A DNA stretch of 55,413 nucleotides from Burkholderiaceae bacterium (GTDB lineage Bacteria > Pseudomonadota > Gammaproteobacteria > Burkholderiales > Burkholderiaceae_F), in contig JAFAIM010000003.1 in NCBI GenBank assembly GCA_019236735.1, forward strand, positions 1 through 55,413, written 5' to 3'. A program made the translations under genes and the position numbers. Below the pieces are notes generated by a model. The model was not told where the DNA came from. It did no database searches and saw only the letters and a program-made list of their open reading frames with translations. Below, piece by piece: positions 16,896 through 25,229 of the stretch; within the stretch, counting starts at the first letter, position 1; every line of letters begins with the position of its first letter.

Positions 16896-17897
16896 ATGCG
16901 AATCGCAATTCTCGGTGCCGGCGCCTGGGGCACCGCGCTTGCGTGCGCGCTGGCGGGACGCCGCGAAGTGGCGCTGTGGGCACGCAGCCCCGAGCAGATC
17001 GAAGGCTTGCGTGAGCGTGGTGCCAACGAACGCTACCTGGCCGGAATTGAACTGCCAGCCTCGGTCCTTCTGACATCGAGCTTGCACGACGCCGTGCATT
17101 TCGCCGGCACAGCCTTCCACGCGGACCTCGTTGCGGTCGCCACTCCGACCGCCGGCCTGCGTCCGACGCTGCAGGCGCTCGGCGCAATCGACAAGCTCCC
17201 GCCGGTGGTCTGGCTATGCAAGGGATTCGAGCGCAATACCCGCATGCTGCCGCACCAGATTGCTGCGCAAGAGTTGCCGGGGCATCGGTGCGGACCGCTG
17301 TCGGGGCCGAGCTTCGCCGAAGAGGTCGCGCGTGGCCTGCCGGCGGCGCTGACCGTGGCTGGAGACTCGGAGTTCTGCTCATTGGTCACGCGCGCGCTGC
17401 ACGGAGAGGCGCTGCGCATTTATTCGAGCGAGGATGTGGTCGGCGTCGAGGTGGGCGGTGCCGTGAAAAACGTGATGGCGATCGGTATCGGAATCGCGGA
17501 TTCGCTGGGGCTGGGCAACAACGCGCGGGCGGCGCTGATCACCCGAGGGTTGGCCGAGATCACGCGGCTGGGTGTCGCGCTAGGCGGTCGCGCGGCGACC
17601 TTCACGGGGTTGACCGGACTGGGCGATCTGATTTTGACCTGCACCGGCGAGCTGTCGCGCAACCGGCGGGTGGGACTGGCGCTCGGGCAGGGAGTCGATC
17701 TGGCACGCGCGCTCGCCCAGCTCGGCCATGTCGCCGAGGGAGTGTGGTCGGCGCCGGCGATCGCGGCGCGCGCCGCCGAGGTCGGGGTCGATATGCCGAT
17801 CACGCAGGCCGTCTGCGCAGTGCTCGAGGCGAAAATGAGCCCGCGCGCGGCGCTGGAACGGCTGCTCGCGCGCGGGCCGCGCAGCGAGAACTCGTAG
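16896..17897 (+). CDS. gpsA: NAD(P)-dependent glycerol-3-phosphate dehydrogenase
   Basis: A 333-residue cytosolic enzyme that makes sn-glycerol 3-phosphate from dihydroxyacetone phosphate for phospholipid synthesis. The nucleotide-binding GAGAWGTALA is at the N-terminus. The catalytic region contains GGAVKNVMAIGIGIADSLGLG, with the family lysine in VKN, and FTGLTGLGDLILTCTG follows. Length matches the family. It is the last gene of the rhodanese-grxC-secB-gpsA run and ends eight bases from the convergent ABM-domain gene. Confidence 0.96.
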   Translation: MRIAILGAGAWGTALACALAGRREVALWARSPEQIEGLRERGANERYLAGIELPASVLLTSSLHDAVHFAGTAFHADLVAVATPTAGLRPTLQALGAIDKLPPVVWLCKGFERNTRMLPHQIAAQELPGHRCGPLSGPSFAEEVARGLPAALTVAGDSEFCSLVTRALHGEALRIYSSEDVVGVEVGGAVKNVMAIGIGIADSLGLGNNARAALITRGLAEITRLGVALGGRAATFTGLTGLGDLILTCTGELSRNRRVGLALGQGVDLARALAQLGHVAEGVWSAPAIAARAAEVGVDMPITQAVCAVLEAKMSPRAALERLLARGPRSENS

Positions 17898-17905
17898 TCG
17901 AGCGT

Positions 17906-18196
17906 CTACCAGATTTTTTGTGCGAGCGATGCCTTGAAAGGATGATCGAGCAGCGGCCCCACCGTTTCGACGAAGCGCACCGTGTGCGACAACTCCGCGT
18001 GCCGCTGGAAGGCTTCGGTATCCTGAAAGCAGCTGTGAATGTAAAACTCGTCGGGATCGCGAACGGAGTGAAACGCACCGTATGCGAGGCAGCCCGACTC
18101 CTGCCGGGTCGGTCCCTGGACCTCGAAAATCGCCTGTTGCACTTCGCTGCGCTTGCCGGGACGAGCATGAAGTCGGGCGAAAACGTAGATCTGCAC
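17906..18196 (-). CDS. ABM-domain (antibiotic biosynthesis monooxygenase-like) protein
   Basis: A 96-residue ferredoxin-fold protein of the ABM family, small dimeric enzymes or heme/quinol-binding proteins of varied function. It opens VQIYVFARLHARPGKRSEVQ, then QGPTRQESGCLAYGAFHSV and FYIHSCFQDTEAFQRH, the typical ABM pattern. I chose GTG 18196, with GGGAG six bases upstream, over ATG 18229, which has no such site and would give an atypical leader. It is convergent with gpsA and divergent from the LOG gene. The substrate is unknown. Confidence 0.78.
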   Translation of the reverse strand: MQIYVFARLHARPGKRSEVQQAIFEVQGPTRQESGCLAYGAFHSVRDPDEFYIHSCFQDTEAFQRHAELSHTVRFVETVGPLLDHPFKASLAQKIW

Positions 18197-18227
18197 TGTC
18201 GTCTCCCGCGCCGGAGGAACCGCTGGC

Positions 18228-18863
18228 ATGCTACGCCGCGGGCGGCCTGCGCTGGTGAAGAGCGTCGAGGTGGATGAGCCGCGCGCGCGTTCGGCTGAAA
18301 ACCGGCTCCGCAGCGTGTGCGTATTCTGCGGATCCGCTCCCGGCAGCGATCCACGATTCCTCCAGGCGGCGCGCGCAACCGGCGCGCTGCTCGCAAGGCG
18401 CGGGCTCGCTCTGGTGTATGGGGGCGGTCAGGTTGGAATGATGGGAGCGCTCGCCGACGCCGCACTGGAGGCCGGAGGTAGGGTCACCGGTGTCATTCCT
18501 CGCCACCTGATGCGGCCCGAAGTGGCGCACACGCGGCTTACCGACCTCGTCGTGGTCGAGTCGATGCACGAACGCAAATGGCAGATGGCGCAGCGGGCCG
18601 ACGGCTTTCTCGCGCTACCGGGTGGTTACGGAACGCTCGACGAGACTTTCGAGATGGTGACGTGGCTGCAGCTCGGCCTGCACAGCAAGCCGGTCGTGCT
18701 CGTTAACGTCGGCGGGTATTTCGATTCGGTGCTGCGCTGGCTCGGGCATGCAGTGCAAAGCGGCTTTGTTCACAGCGGCCAGGAGCGGCTGCTGGCCGCG
18801 GCGGATACTCCGGCCGCGGCGCTCGGGCTGCTCGAGGCGCAGCGTCGATCACAGCCCGCCTGA
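18228..18863 (+). CDS. LOG-family nucleoside-monophosphate phosphoribohydrolase (TIGR00730)
   Basis: A 211-residue protein of the LOG family, which cleaves nucleoside 5'-monophosphates (cytokinin ribotides in plants, AMP-like nucleotides in bacteria) to base and ribose 5-phosphate. Visible motifs are [30 protein letters not shown], the catalytic PGGYGTLDE and [11 protein letters not shown]. Start ATG 18228 has GGAGGA nine bases upstream; this adds a ~28-residue leader before the core. Its 3' end overlaps trmL on the opposite strand by 15 bp. Its physiological role in bacteria is uncertain. Confidence 0.85.
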   Translation: MLRRGRPALVKSVEVDEPRARSAENRLRSVCVFCGSAPGSDPRFLQAARATGALLARRGLALVYGGGQVGMMGALADAALEAGGRVTGVIPRHLMRPEVAHTRLTDLVVVESMHERKWQMAQRADGFLALPGGYGTLDETFEMVTWLQLGLHSKPVVLVNVGGYFDSVLRWLGHAVQSGFVHSGQERLLAAADTPAAALGLLEAQRRSQPA

Positions 18864-19319
18864 GTAGCCGCACTGGCGCCAAGCCTCGAATACGACCACC
18901 GCAACGGCGTTGGACAGGTTCAAGCTGCGGCTGCCGGGACGCATCGGTAGCCGCAGCTGGTGCGAGGACGGAAAGCGTCCCCGCATGGAGGGCGAAAGGC
19001 CGTCGCTTTCCGACCCGAATACGAACCAGTCGCCCGCGCGGAACTCGATCCGGCCGAAATGCATATCACCGTGCCGCGTCAGCGCGAACATGCGCTCCTC
19101 GTCGGGCCGATGGGACTGCAGCAGCGCGTCGAAGCTGTCGTGCACTTCGAGCTGCGCGAACTCGCGATAATCCAGACCAGCGCGCCGCATGCGTGCGTTA
19201 TCCAACTCGAACCCGAGTGGCCGTACCAAGTACAGGCGTACTCCGGTGTTGGCACACAGGCGGATCACGTTGCCGGCGTTGGGCGGGATCTGCGGCTCGA
19301 CGAGCACTACGTGGAACAT
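18849..19319 (-). CDS. trmL: tRNA (cytidine/uridine-34 2'-O)-methyltransferase
   Basis: A 156-residue SPOUT methyltransferase that methylates the wobble ribose of tRNA-Leu. The start [20 protein letters not shown], the middle [16 protein letters not shown] and the trefoil-knot C-terminus FGSESDGLS ... [20 protein letters not shown] match TrmL, and the length equals E. coli TrmL. An in-frame ATG 12 codons upstream (19355) is possible, but the family length favours 19319; neither has a strong ribosome site. Same strand as comF, 69 bp downstream of it. Confidence 0.92.
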   Translation of the reverse strand: MFHVVLVEPQIPPNAGNVIRLCANTGVRLYLVRPLGFELDNARMRRAGLDYREFAQLEVHDSFDALLQSHRPDEERMFALTRHGDMHFGRIEFRAGDWFVFGSESDGLSPSMRGRFPSSHQLRLPMRPGSRSLNLSNAVAVVVFEAWRQCGYSGGL

Positions 19320-19388
19320 TTGCGAAGGGTGGTTTCGTTGGCGACGCCGCGGCACGCAGTGAGGATCGCCTGCAGAATCACTGAGGGA

Positions 19389-20111
19389 TCACTCGGTGCG
19401 GGCCACCACCAGATTCAAGACATGCACTGCGCCGACGCTTTTGACCACACGCGCCAGTTCCTCGAGCGTTGCCCCGCTCGTCATCACGTCGTCCACCAGC
19501 GCCACGCGACGGCCGGGCAACGAGCCGCACAATTCGAAGGCGCCACGCACATTGGCGCGGCGCTCGTGCAGTGGCAGCGATTGCTGGGGCGGGCCGCAGT
19601 GCGTGCGCACCACCAGGTGGCCGGCAAGCGGCACCCTCAGCCGGCGCGCCATTACCGTTGCGATTTCCAGAGACTGGTTGAACCCCCGCGCCCGCTGCCG
19701 GCGCCTGCCAAGCGGCACCGCCAGAAGGCAGTCGATCGGAGTGCGCAGTCGGCAGGCCAGTAGTTCCGCAAACACGCGGGCAAGGTCCAGGCGGCCACCG
19801 GCCTTCAGCGCCATCACCATGCCGTCGAGCGGCGGTGCGTAATCGCCGAGAACGATCGTTGCATCGAACGCCGGCGCGGCAGTCACGCAGCGACCGCAGC
19901 GCGCGACCGGCAAACCCGCCGGCAGGCGCGCTGCGCAAACCGCGCAGCGCGCACACGACGGATCGAGGAAGTCGCGCAGGCAGCCAGTACAGATTGGGTC
20001 GCCGCGATCCACCGCGCATACCGCGCAGTAGGGCGCGGCAAGGCGCCGAAGGGATGCGATCGAAGAAGTGATGAACTTGGCCAGAAGCAGCCATGCGGAC
20101 AGAACGGTCAC
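19389..20111 (-). CDS. comF: ComF family amidophosphoribosyltransferase-like protein
   Basis: A 240-residue protein with an N-terminal zinc-ribbon-like Cys cluster (about 29-75, several CxxC pairs) and a C-terminal phosphoribosyltransferase fold with the PRPP-binding motif VALVDDVMTSGAT. ComF proteins are linked to DNA uptake and possibly to single-stranded DNA handling; the reaction is unknown. Starts at GTG 20111. Divergent from bioC, with a short inverted repeat (20113-20132) between the two. The arrangement trmL-comF opposite bioC is familiar in betaproteobacteria. Confidence 0.9.
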   Translation of the reverse strand: MTVLSAWLLLAKFITSSIASLRRLAAPYCAVCAVDRGDPICTGCLRDFLDPSCARCAVCAARLPAGLPVARCGRCVTAAPAFDATIVLGDYAPPLDGMVMALKAGGRLDLARVFAELLACRLRTPIDCLLAVPLGRRRQRARGFNQSLEIATVMARRLRVPLAGHLVVRTHCGPPQQSLPLHERRANVRGAFELCGSLPGRRVALVDDVMTSGATLEELARVVKSVGAVHVLNLVVARTE

Positions 20112-20112
20112 C

Positions 20113-20132
20113 GCGCCAGCATATACTGGCGC
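20113..20132. promoter_or_regulatory. Inverted repeat containing a -10-like box between comF and bioC
   Basis: GCGCCAG-CATATA-CTGGCGC is a perfect 7+7 inverted repeat lying directly before the comF GTG and 25 bases before the bioC ATG. The loop contains TATACT (20122-20127), a plausible -10 for bioC, so a protein bound here could control both genes. The -35 for bioC is not obvious. Confidence 0.45.
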
Positions 20133-20157
20133 GCCGCGCGGCTAGCCGGGTACACAA

Positions 20158-21114
20158 ATGCCGCCAGCCATCACTACCGACAGCAGCGGTGCCGATTGGG
20201 TCAGCGGCGCCAACGTGGCGTTTCCCGCGAGTTGCGAAACGGTGCGGCGCCAGTTCGACCGGCGCGCCGGGCGCTTCGCCGACGGCGCTGTGCTCGTTCG
20301 CGAGGTGGCGCGGCGGCTGTGCGAGCGACTCGACGTGATCCGTGTCGACGCGCGCACCGTCCTGGACCTCGGGTGCGGCGCGGGTTGGCAGCGGCATGCG
20401 TTGTCGCGCCGTTTCGCAGGCTCCGTGTGGCTCGGTGTGGACCTTTCGCTGGGAATGCTTGCGCAGCAGGAAGACGGCGCGCCCACGCTTGCGCGATGGT
20501 TGCCGGCGGCGCTGCGGCCGCGAGCTCGCCAACTGCGTATCTGCGCCGATGCGGAAAGGATGCCGTTCCAAGCCGGCAGCGTCGACTTCGTGTTTTCCAA
20601 CCTGATGCTCAACTGGCATCCGGCGCCGCACCGCGTACTGGCAGAGATCGCGCGCGTTCTGAGTGAGGGCGCTCCGCTGCTATTCAGCGCGTACGGCCCC
20701 GATACGCTGCTCGAGCTGCGCGCTGCGTGCGCGGCAGCGTTGCCGCAGTCACGGCCGGTGCCGTTCGTCGATCTGCACGATCTGGGCGACATGATGGCCG
20801 GGGCGGGCTTTGCGGAACCGGTCACCGATGCGGAAAAGATCCGGCTGACCTACGCCTCGCCGCGAGAGCTGCTGGCGGACGTGCGGGCTCTCGGCGGCAA
20901 TCCGCGCGATGACCGCCTGCGTACGCTTCCCTCGGGGCGGCAAGCGAGAAACCTGCTCGCCGAGCTGGAGTCGCGCCGCGGCGCCGACGGCCGCATCGGG
21001 CTGACATTCGAGATCACCTACGGAATCGGCTGGAAGGCGCCGCCGCGTGCGCCCGCGGGGGCACCGATCACGATTTCCGTCGAGTCGCTGCGCAACCAGT
21101 TGCGGCGCAGATAA
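20158..21114 (+). CDS. bioC: BioC-type malonyl-ACP O-methyltransferase
   Basis: A 318-residue SAM-dependent methyltransferase. Motif I is VLDLGCGAGWQRHAL at about 68-82, the acidic loop is GVDLSLGML, and MPFQAGSVDFVFSNLMLNW is the typical BioC motif region. BioC methylates malonyl-ACP so that fatty-acid synthesis can build the pimelate moiety of biotin. Length and the C-terminal half (LHDLGDMMAGAGFAEPV) fit BioC better than generic methyltransferases. It stands apart from other bio genes here, adjacent to comF. A broader class I methyltransferase role cannot be excluded. Confidence 0.8.
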   Translation: MPPAITTDSSGADWVSGANVAFPASCETVRRQFDRRAGRFADGAVLVREVARRLCERLDVIRVDARTVLDLGCGAGWQRHALSRRFAGSVWLGVDLSLGMLAQQEDGAPTLARWLPAALRPRARQLRICADAERMPFQAGSVDFVFSNLMLNWHPAPHRVLAEIARVLSEGAPLLFSAYGPDTLLELRAACAAALPQSRPVPFVDLHDLGDMMAGAGFAEPVTDAEKIRLTYASPRELLADVRALGGNPRDDRLRTLPSGRQARNLLAELESRRGADGRIGLTFEITYGIGWKAPPRAPAGAPITISVESLRNQLRRR

Positions 21115-21271
21115 AAAATCGGCGCACTTCCCGCAGCGGAACTCTCAACAGACAGATCGATCAGACCGGCAACGTTCTCGGTATGAAAGTGACGGTGCAG
21201 TTCAACGGCGTGACCATAACGTTCCAGTAGCGCTCGACCAAGAGGAGCAACCCGCTCGCCTGACCGAAGAA

Positions 21272-21292
21272 GGGCCGCGCCGGGCGCGGCCC
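21272..21292 (-). terminator. Probable terminator downstream of the GYD-domain gene
   Basis: A perfect GC stem GGGCCGCGCC / GGCGCGGCCC (effectively 8 bp with a 5-base loop) lies nine bases after the GYD stop. On the leftward strand it is followed by TTCTTCGG, a short interrupted T-tract. Termination is plausible but weaker than at a canonical site. Confidence 0.5.
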
Positions 21293-21300
21293 GGCCGTGA

Positions 21301-21591
21301 TCACCCGATGCTGCCGATGATCTTCCTTATCTCATCGACCGAGAATGCCCGCAGCGTCTCGGTACGCACATTGCCGAGTGAACCGGCCTTCAGCAGCAGA
21401 GCAGTGGCGGCCTCGTCGGTGCCCTCGGCCACCGTTACCACGTCGTAGTGTCCGACCGTGTAATAAATCGCCTTGACACTGACGCCCATCTTCTCGGCCA
21501 TCGCTTTGAAGGCCAACGCCCGGTCGGGCGATTCCTTGACGGTGCGAATACCCTGATCGGTAAAACTCGCCAGAACGATGAACGTTGCCAT
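21301..21591 (-). CDS. GYD-domain protein
   Basis: A 96-residue protein of the GYD family (named for a conserved Gly-Tyr-Asp; here the motif reads GHYDVV). It opens MATFIVLASFTDQGIRTVKE and contains GVSVKAIYYTVGHYDVV and the C-terminal FSVDEIRKII. It is a small ferredoxin-like dimeric protein, probably cytoplasmic; function unknown. A near-perfect ribosome site GGGAGGTGA lies five bases before ATG 21591. It appears monocistronic, with a hairpin downstream (21272-21292). The 167 bp to the transporter gene downstream on the same map side hold no visible gene. Confidence 0.85.
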   Translation of the reverse strand: MATFIVLASFTDQGIRTVKESPDRALAFKAMAEKMGVSVKAIYYTVGHYDVVTVAEGTDEAATALLLKAGSLGNVRTETLRAFSVDEIRKIIGSIG

Positions 21592-21758
21592 CTTTCACCT
21601 CCCTTGTTCCTGCCGGCGGTCGATGATCCGATCAGCCGAGGCGAAGGAAGGCCGCCATTCCTTTGCCGCGACGAGCACGTTCGAAACAAAGCCAGTGGCC
21701 GAAAAAGACTACTCCAGTCCGGTCGGGCTGGCGGCACCGCCTCGGGGATTCGAAACCG

Positions 21759-23072
21759 TCAGGACTTGTACGTTTCAGGCACTTTCAACATCGCCCACAA
21801 GCTGACCACGCTGGTCGCGATCACGTAGTAGGCCGGCGCCAGCGGATCGCCAGTGATCCCGATCAGCCACGCGATCACGAATTGCGTCGTGCCGCCAAAG
21901 ATTGCGACCGAAACGGCATAGGACACCGCCAGCCCGCTGCAGCGCACTTCGTTCGGGAAGATTTCCGTCAGAGCGGCCAAGGCGGCGACGGAGCCCAGTA
22001 TCTGCAGAATCGATAGCACCGCTGTAACCGCCACCAGTGCGCCGCCGGTTTTCTGACTGATCAGAAAGACGAACGCGGGAACAATGGCGAACATCATCGC
22101 GATGCGCGACAGGATCATCACCGGCTTGCGGCCAAACCGATCCGACAGGTCGCCGCTCCAGAACGCTCCGACAGCGCCGATTCCGCCCAGCGTCAGAGTG
22201 GAGAGCATGGCCACCGAGGCTTGCATCCCGAGCGTGGTGAGCGCATACGTGGTCATGTAGTTCAGGACATAGATGTTGATCGTCAAGCTCATGATGATCA
22301 GGACCGACAGTATCAGCGCACGGCGGTGCTCCCTCCACAACCGTCGCAACACCGCGCGACCGTCCCGCTTGGGCGATGCCAGCAGGGTCTCCGGCAGCCG
22401 GCGCCGGATGTACAACCCTACCGGAACCACCAGCAGGCCCAGTGCGAACGGCACGCGCCAGCCCCAATTCGCCAAATCCTCCTTGCTTAGCAACTGTGCC
22501 AGTGCGGTTCCAATCAGGCCGGCCGCCAGGATCGCCATGGACTGGCTGGCGGACTGCCAGCTGGTATATGCGCCGCGCCGTCCCGGCGGAGCACATTCGA
22601 GCAGCACTGCGGTGGACGGCCCGACCTCTCCGCCCAGCGCCAGACCCTGCACCAGGCGGGCGGCGACCAAGATGATTGGCGCGGCGATCCCGATCGTCGA
22701 ATACGTCGGTGTCACCGCGACCGCGAGCGTGCCGACCGCCATCAGGGAGATCGTCAGCATCAGCGCGGGCCTGCGACCTGCCCGATCACCGAAGGCGCCG
22801 ATCAGCAGACCGCCGAGCGGCCGCGTGAAAAATCCAACACCGAACGTCGCCAGCGACAGCAGCAGGCTGAAGAACGCGGTACGCGCGGGAAAGAAGGCCT
22901 TTCCGATGTAGACTGCAAACGTCGTGTAGGCGAGGAAATCGTAGAACTCGAGCGCGTTGCCGGCGACGGTGGCAGCGATCGCCCAGCGGTCCAGCTTCGG
23001 CACAGCAGACGCTTGGCCTTCGCGCGCGCCGAGTTCCGCCGCCTCCGGCGCGGACGCGATCTGCGTCGACAT
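21759..23072 (-). CDS. MFS transporter, metabolite:H+ symporter (MHS) type
   Basis: A 437-residue inner-membrane transporter with about 12 transmembrane segments. The MHS hallmarks are GNALEFYDFLAYTTFA in helix 1 and the loop motif GDRAGRRPALM; a second-half copy reads GDLSDRFGRKPVM. Members import carboxylates such as citrate, ketoglutarate, proline/betaine or shikimate with protons; the substrate cannot be told from sequence. ATG 23072 is preceded by AAGGGGG five bases upstream. It is flanked by unrelated genes (GYD protein, HiPIP) and probably transcribed alone. Confidence 0.88.
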   Translation of the reverse strand: MSTQIASAPEAAELGAREGQASAVPKLDRWAIAATVAGNALEFYDFLAYTTFAVYIGKAFFPARTAFFSLLLSLATFGVGFFTRPLGGLLIGAFGDRAGRRPALMLTISLMAVGTLAVAVTPTYSTIGIAAPIILVAARLVQGLALGGEVGPSTAVLLECAPPGRRGAYTSWQSASQSMAILAAGLIGTALAQLLSKEDLANWGWRVPFALGLLVVPVGLYIRRRLPETLLASPKRDGRAVLRRLWREHRRALILSVLIIMSLTINIYVLNYMTTYALTTLGMQASVAMLSTLTLGGIGAVGAFWSGDLSDRFGRKPVMILSRIAMMFAIVPAFVFLISQKTGGALVAVTAVLSILQILGSVAALAALTEIFPNEVRCSGLAVSYAVSVAIFGGTTQFVIAWLIGITGDPLAPAYYVIATSVVSLWAMLKVPETYKS

Positions 23073-23273
23073 CGCCGCCCCCTTGACCCAACAGCCGGCA
23101 TGCTCCCCCCGTTTTGGCGCAGCCGCAATAGCCGCTCCTTACCGCGCGCCTCCGCGATGGGTACACTGCAGGCGGTTTGCGACCGTAAGAGTGCCGCGGT
23201 TACCAAAGAATCACCCCGAACTTCGCGGCATCATGCAAGGTCGAACAATCATCTACCGACGAGGGCGCTAGGA

Positions 23274-23582
23274 ATGACCAACCGCCGACAGTTCGTCTTG
23301 CGCTTGTTGCCGCTGGCCGGCGCCTTTGCGTTGCAGCCGGGGATCGTGCGCTCGGCGGATCCGCCAGAACTGAGCGAGGGCGACCCTCTGGCCAAGGCGC
23401 TCGGCTTCGTCGTCGACGCGAACAAGGTCGATCAGGCCAAGTACGCGACGTACACGAAAGAGCAGACGTGCGCCAACTGCCTGCATTTCAAAACACCCGG
23501 CGCGGTGAAAGCGCTCTGCGACATTTTCAGCAAGAGCGTGCCAAAAGGCGGCTGGTGCAGCGCCTGGGCCAAACGCGTCTGA
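23274..23582 (+). CDS. High-potential iron-sulfur protein (HiPIP) with Tat signal
   Basis: A 102-residue periplasmic electron carrier. The twin-arginine signal NRRQFVLRLLPLAGA is at 3-17. The four [4Fe-4S] ligands are Cys66, Cys69, Cys82 and Cys95 in CANC ... LC ... GGWCSAW, exactly the HiPIP arrangement. HiPIPs shuttle electrons between the bc1 complex and oxidases or reaction centres; the partner here is not encoded nearby. The start ATG 23274 has AGGA close upstream. A strong terminator follows at 23592-23630, so the gene is probably monocistronic. It is convergent with spoVR. Confidence 0.93.
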   Translation: MTNRRQFVLRLLPLAGAFALQPGIVRSADPPELSEGDPLAKALGFVVDANKVDQAKYATYTKEQTCANCLHFKTPGAVKALCDIFSKSVPKGGWCSAWAKRV

Positions 23583-23591
23583 GAACCAGCG

Positions 23592-23630
23592 AGCACCGCA
23601 GGCCGCTAATCGGCCCGCGCAGGTGCTTTT
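23592..23630 (+). terminator. Rho-independent terminator of the HiPIP gene
   Basis: AGCACC (23592-23597) pairs with GGTGCT (23622-23627), with an inner stem GGCCG-CTAAT-CGGCC, and TTTT follows. It begins ten bases after the HiPIP stop codon. Confidence 0.7.
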
Positions 23631-23640
23631 CAACTGCCCG

Positions 23641-25221
23641 CTAGGTGCGGTGGATCTTCAGCCGATTGCCCTCGGAATCGATTTCCTCGAGCACGACGTC
23701 GAATTTCCATAGCTCCTTGACGAACTTCAACACCGCGTCGGTGGTCTCGGTCTCGAGGAGGCGGCCATGCTCGACGCGATGCTGCAACAGCAAGGCGCGT
23801 TCGGTTTCGTCGCTCGGCCGCGCTACCACGATGGTCGGTGTGTGGTATTCCAGGCGGTACTGCGCAGCCAGGGCCTGGCGCAACTTCAGGTAACCGCTTT
23901 CGTTGTGGATCGCCTCCACGTTGTAGTGGCGCCGATCGTCCTCGCCGTCGTGCAGCAGGAACAGGCGCATGTCCCGCATCACCTTGGGCGACAGGTACTG
24001 TTCAATCAGGCTATCGTCCTTGAAGTTGGCCATCGCAAAGAAAATGGACTCGTTCCAAGGGGTCCCGGCCAGCTGAGGAAACCATTGCCGGTCTTCGTCG
24101 GTCGGCTGCTCACAGATGCGCCGAATGTCGCGGAAGATCGCGAATCCCAACGAGTATGGGTTGATGCCGTGAAAGGCACGCGAGTCGAACGCCGGCTGCG
24201 CCACCACATCGCTGTGATTGGACAGCCATTCCATCATGAAACCGTCGTCGACCTCGCCGGCGTCGTACAGCTCGTGCAGCAGCGTGTAGTGCCAGAACGT
24301 CGCGGCGCCCTCGTTGGCGACCTTGGTCAATCGTTGCGGGTAAAAGTATTGCGCCACCTTGCGAACGATCCGCACCAGCTCGCGCTGCCATGCCGCGAGC
24401 TTGGGCGCCTGCTTCTCGATGAAGTACAGCAGGTTCTCCTGCGGCTCGAAGGCGGCTGCGTTTTCTTCGGTGCGCGGCGCTGGCTTTTCCAGGTGGGCAA
24501 ACTCGGGGCGGTAGTGCTGCTCTGCGAAGCGCAGCCGCTCGCGCAAGCGCTCGCGCTCACGCCGCGGAGACAAGCGGCTCGGACGCCGGTAGCGGTCGAC
24601 GCCGTACGACGAAAGCGCGTGGCAGCTATCAAGGACCTTCTCGACTTCGGGCCACCCGTAGCGCTCCTCGCACTCCATTACGAATCCCCGAGCGAACTTC
24701 AGGTAGTCCAGGATCGCGTCGGGCTGCGTGAACTGGCGGAACAGGTAGTTGGACTTGAAGAAGGCGTTGTGGCCGTAGCCGGCATGCGCCATCACGAGCA
24801 CCTGCAGCGCCAGCGTGTTGGTCTCCATCAAGTAGGCGAGCGACGGGTCGGTGTTGATCACGATCTCATACGCGAGCCCCGACAGGCCCTTGCGGTATCC
24901 GCGCTCCTGCGCCAGCAGCTGCTTGCCGAAGCCCCAGTGCGCGTAGTGCACCGGCATGCCGACCGTCGAGCACAGATCGAGCATCTGATCAGCAGTGATC
25001 AGCTCGTACTGGGTCGGGTACGTGTCCAGCCCCAGGCGCTGCGCGTGCTGCGAAAGCGCGCTGTCGAACTTTTCCAGCGTGCCGATCGTCCATTCGCTGC
25101 CGCGCGCGATCGGCTCGGACCGGCGCGGCATCCCGCTGCGCGGCATCGGCACGCTCGGTCGCGCCAGCAGCTTGGGCCAGGGGCGCTGCCGTTCCGCGGG
25201 TTCCTCAGGGGCGTCCGTCAT
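23641..25221 (-). CDS. SpoVR family protein
   Basis: A 526-residue protein of the SpoVR/YcgB family, named for a sporulation gene but common in non-sporulating bacteria, where it travels with PrkA and YeaH. Conserved blocks are TYPTQYELITADQMLDL, PVHYAHWGFGKQL, MAHAGYGHNAFFKSNYLF, and NEGAATFWHYTLLHELYD, with many His and Trp residues. Biochemical function unknown. ATG 25221 lies eight bases after yeaH, with GAGAGAAG upstream. It is the last gene of the prkA-yeaH-spoVR operon. Confidence 0.93.
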   Translation of the reverse strand: MTDAPEEPAERQRPWPKLLARPSVPMPRSGMPRRSEPIARGSEWTIGTLEKFDSALSQHAQRLGLDTYPTQYELITADQMLDLCSTVGMPVHYAHWGFGKQLLAQERGYRKGLSGLAYEIVINTDPSLAYLMETNTLALQVLVMAHAGYGHNAFFKSNYLFRQFTQPDAILDYLKFARGFVMECEERYGWPEVEKVLDSCHALSSYGVDRYRRPSRLSPRRERERLRERLRFAEQHYRPEFAHLEKPAPRTEENAAAFEPQENLLYFIEKQAPKLAAWQRELVRIVRKVAQYFYPQRLTKVANEGAATFWHYTLLHELYDAGEVDDGFMMEWLSNHSDVVAQPAFDSRAFHGINPYSLGFAIFRDIRRICEQPTDEDRQWFPQLAGTPWNESIFFAMANFKDDSLIEQYLSPKVMRDMRLFLLHDGEDDRRHYNVEAIHNESGYLKLRQALAAQYRLEYHTPTIVVARPSDETERALLLQHRVEHGRLLETETTDAVLKFVKELWKFDVVLEEIDSEGNRLKIHRT

Positions 25222-25229
25222 CACTTCTC

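Noticed and set aside
21183-21230. 15-codon frame starting ATGAAAGTG downstream of bioC
   Set aside because: No ribosome site, no context, and short enough to occur by chance.
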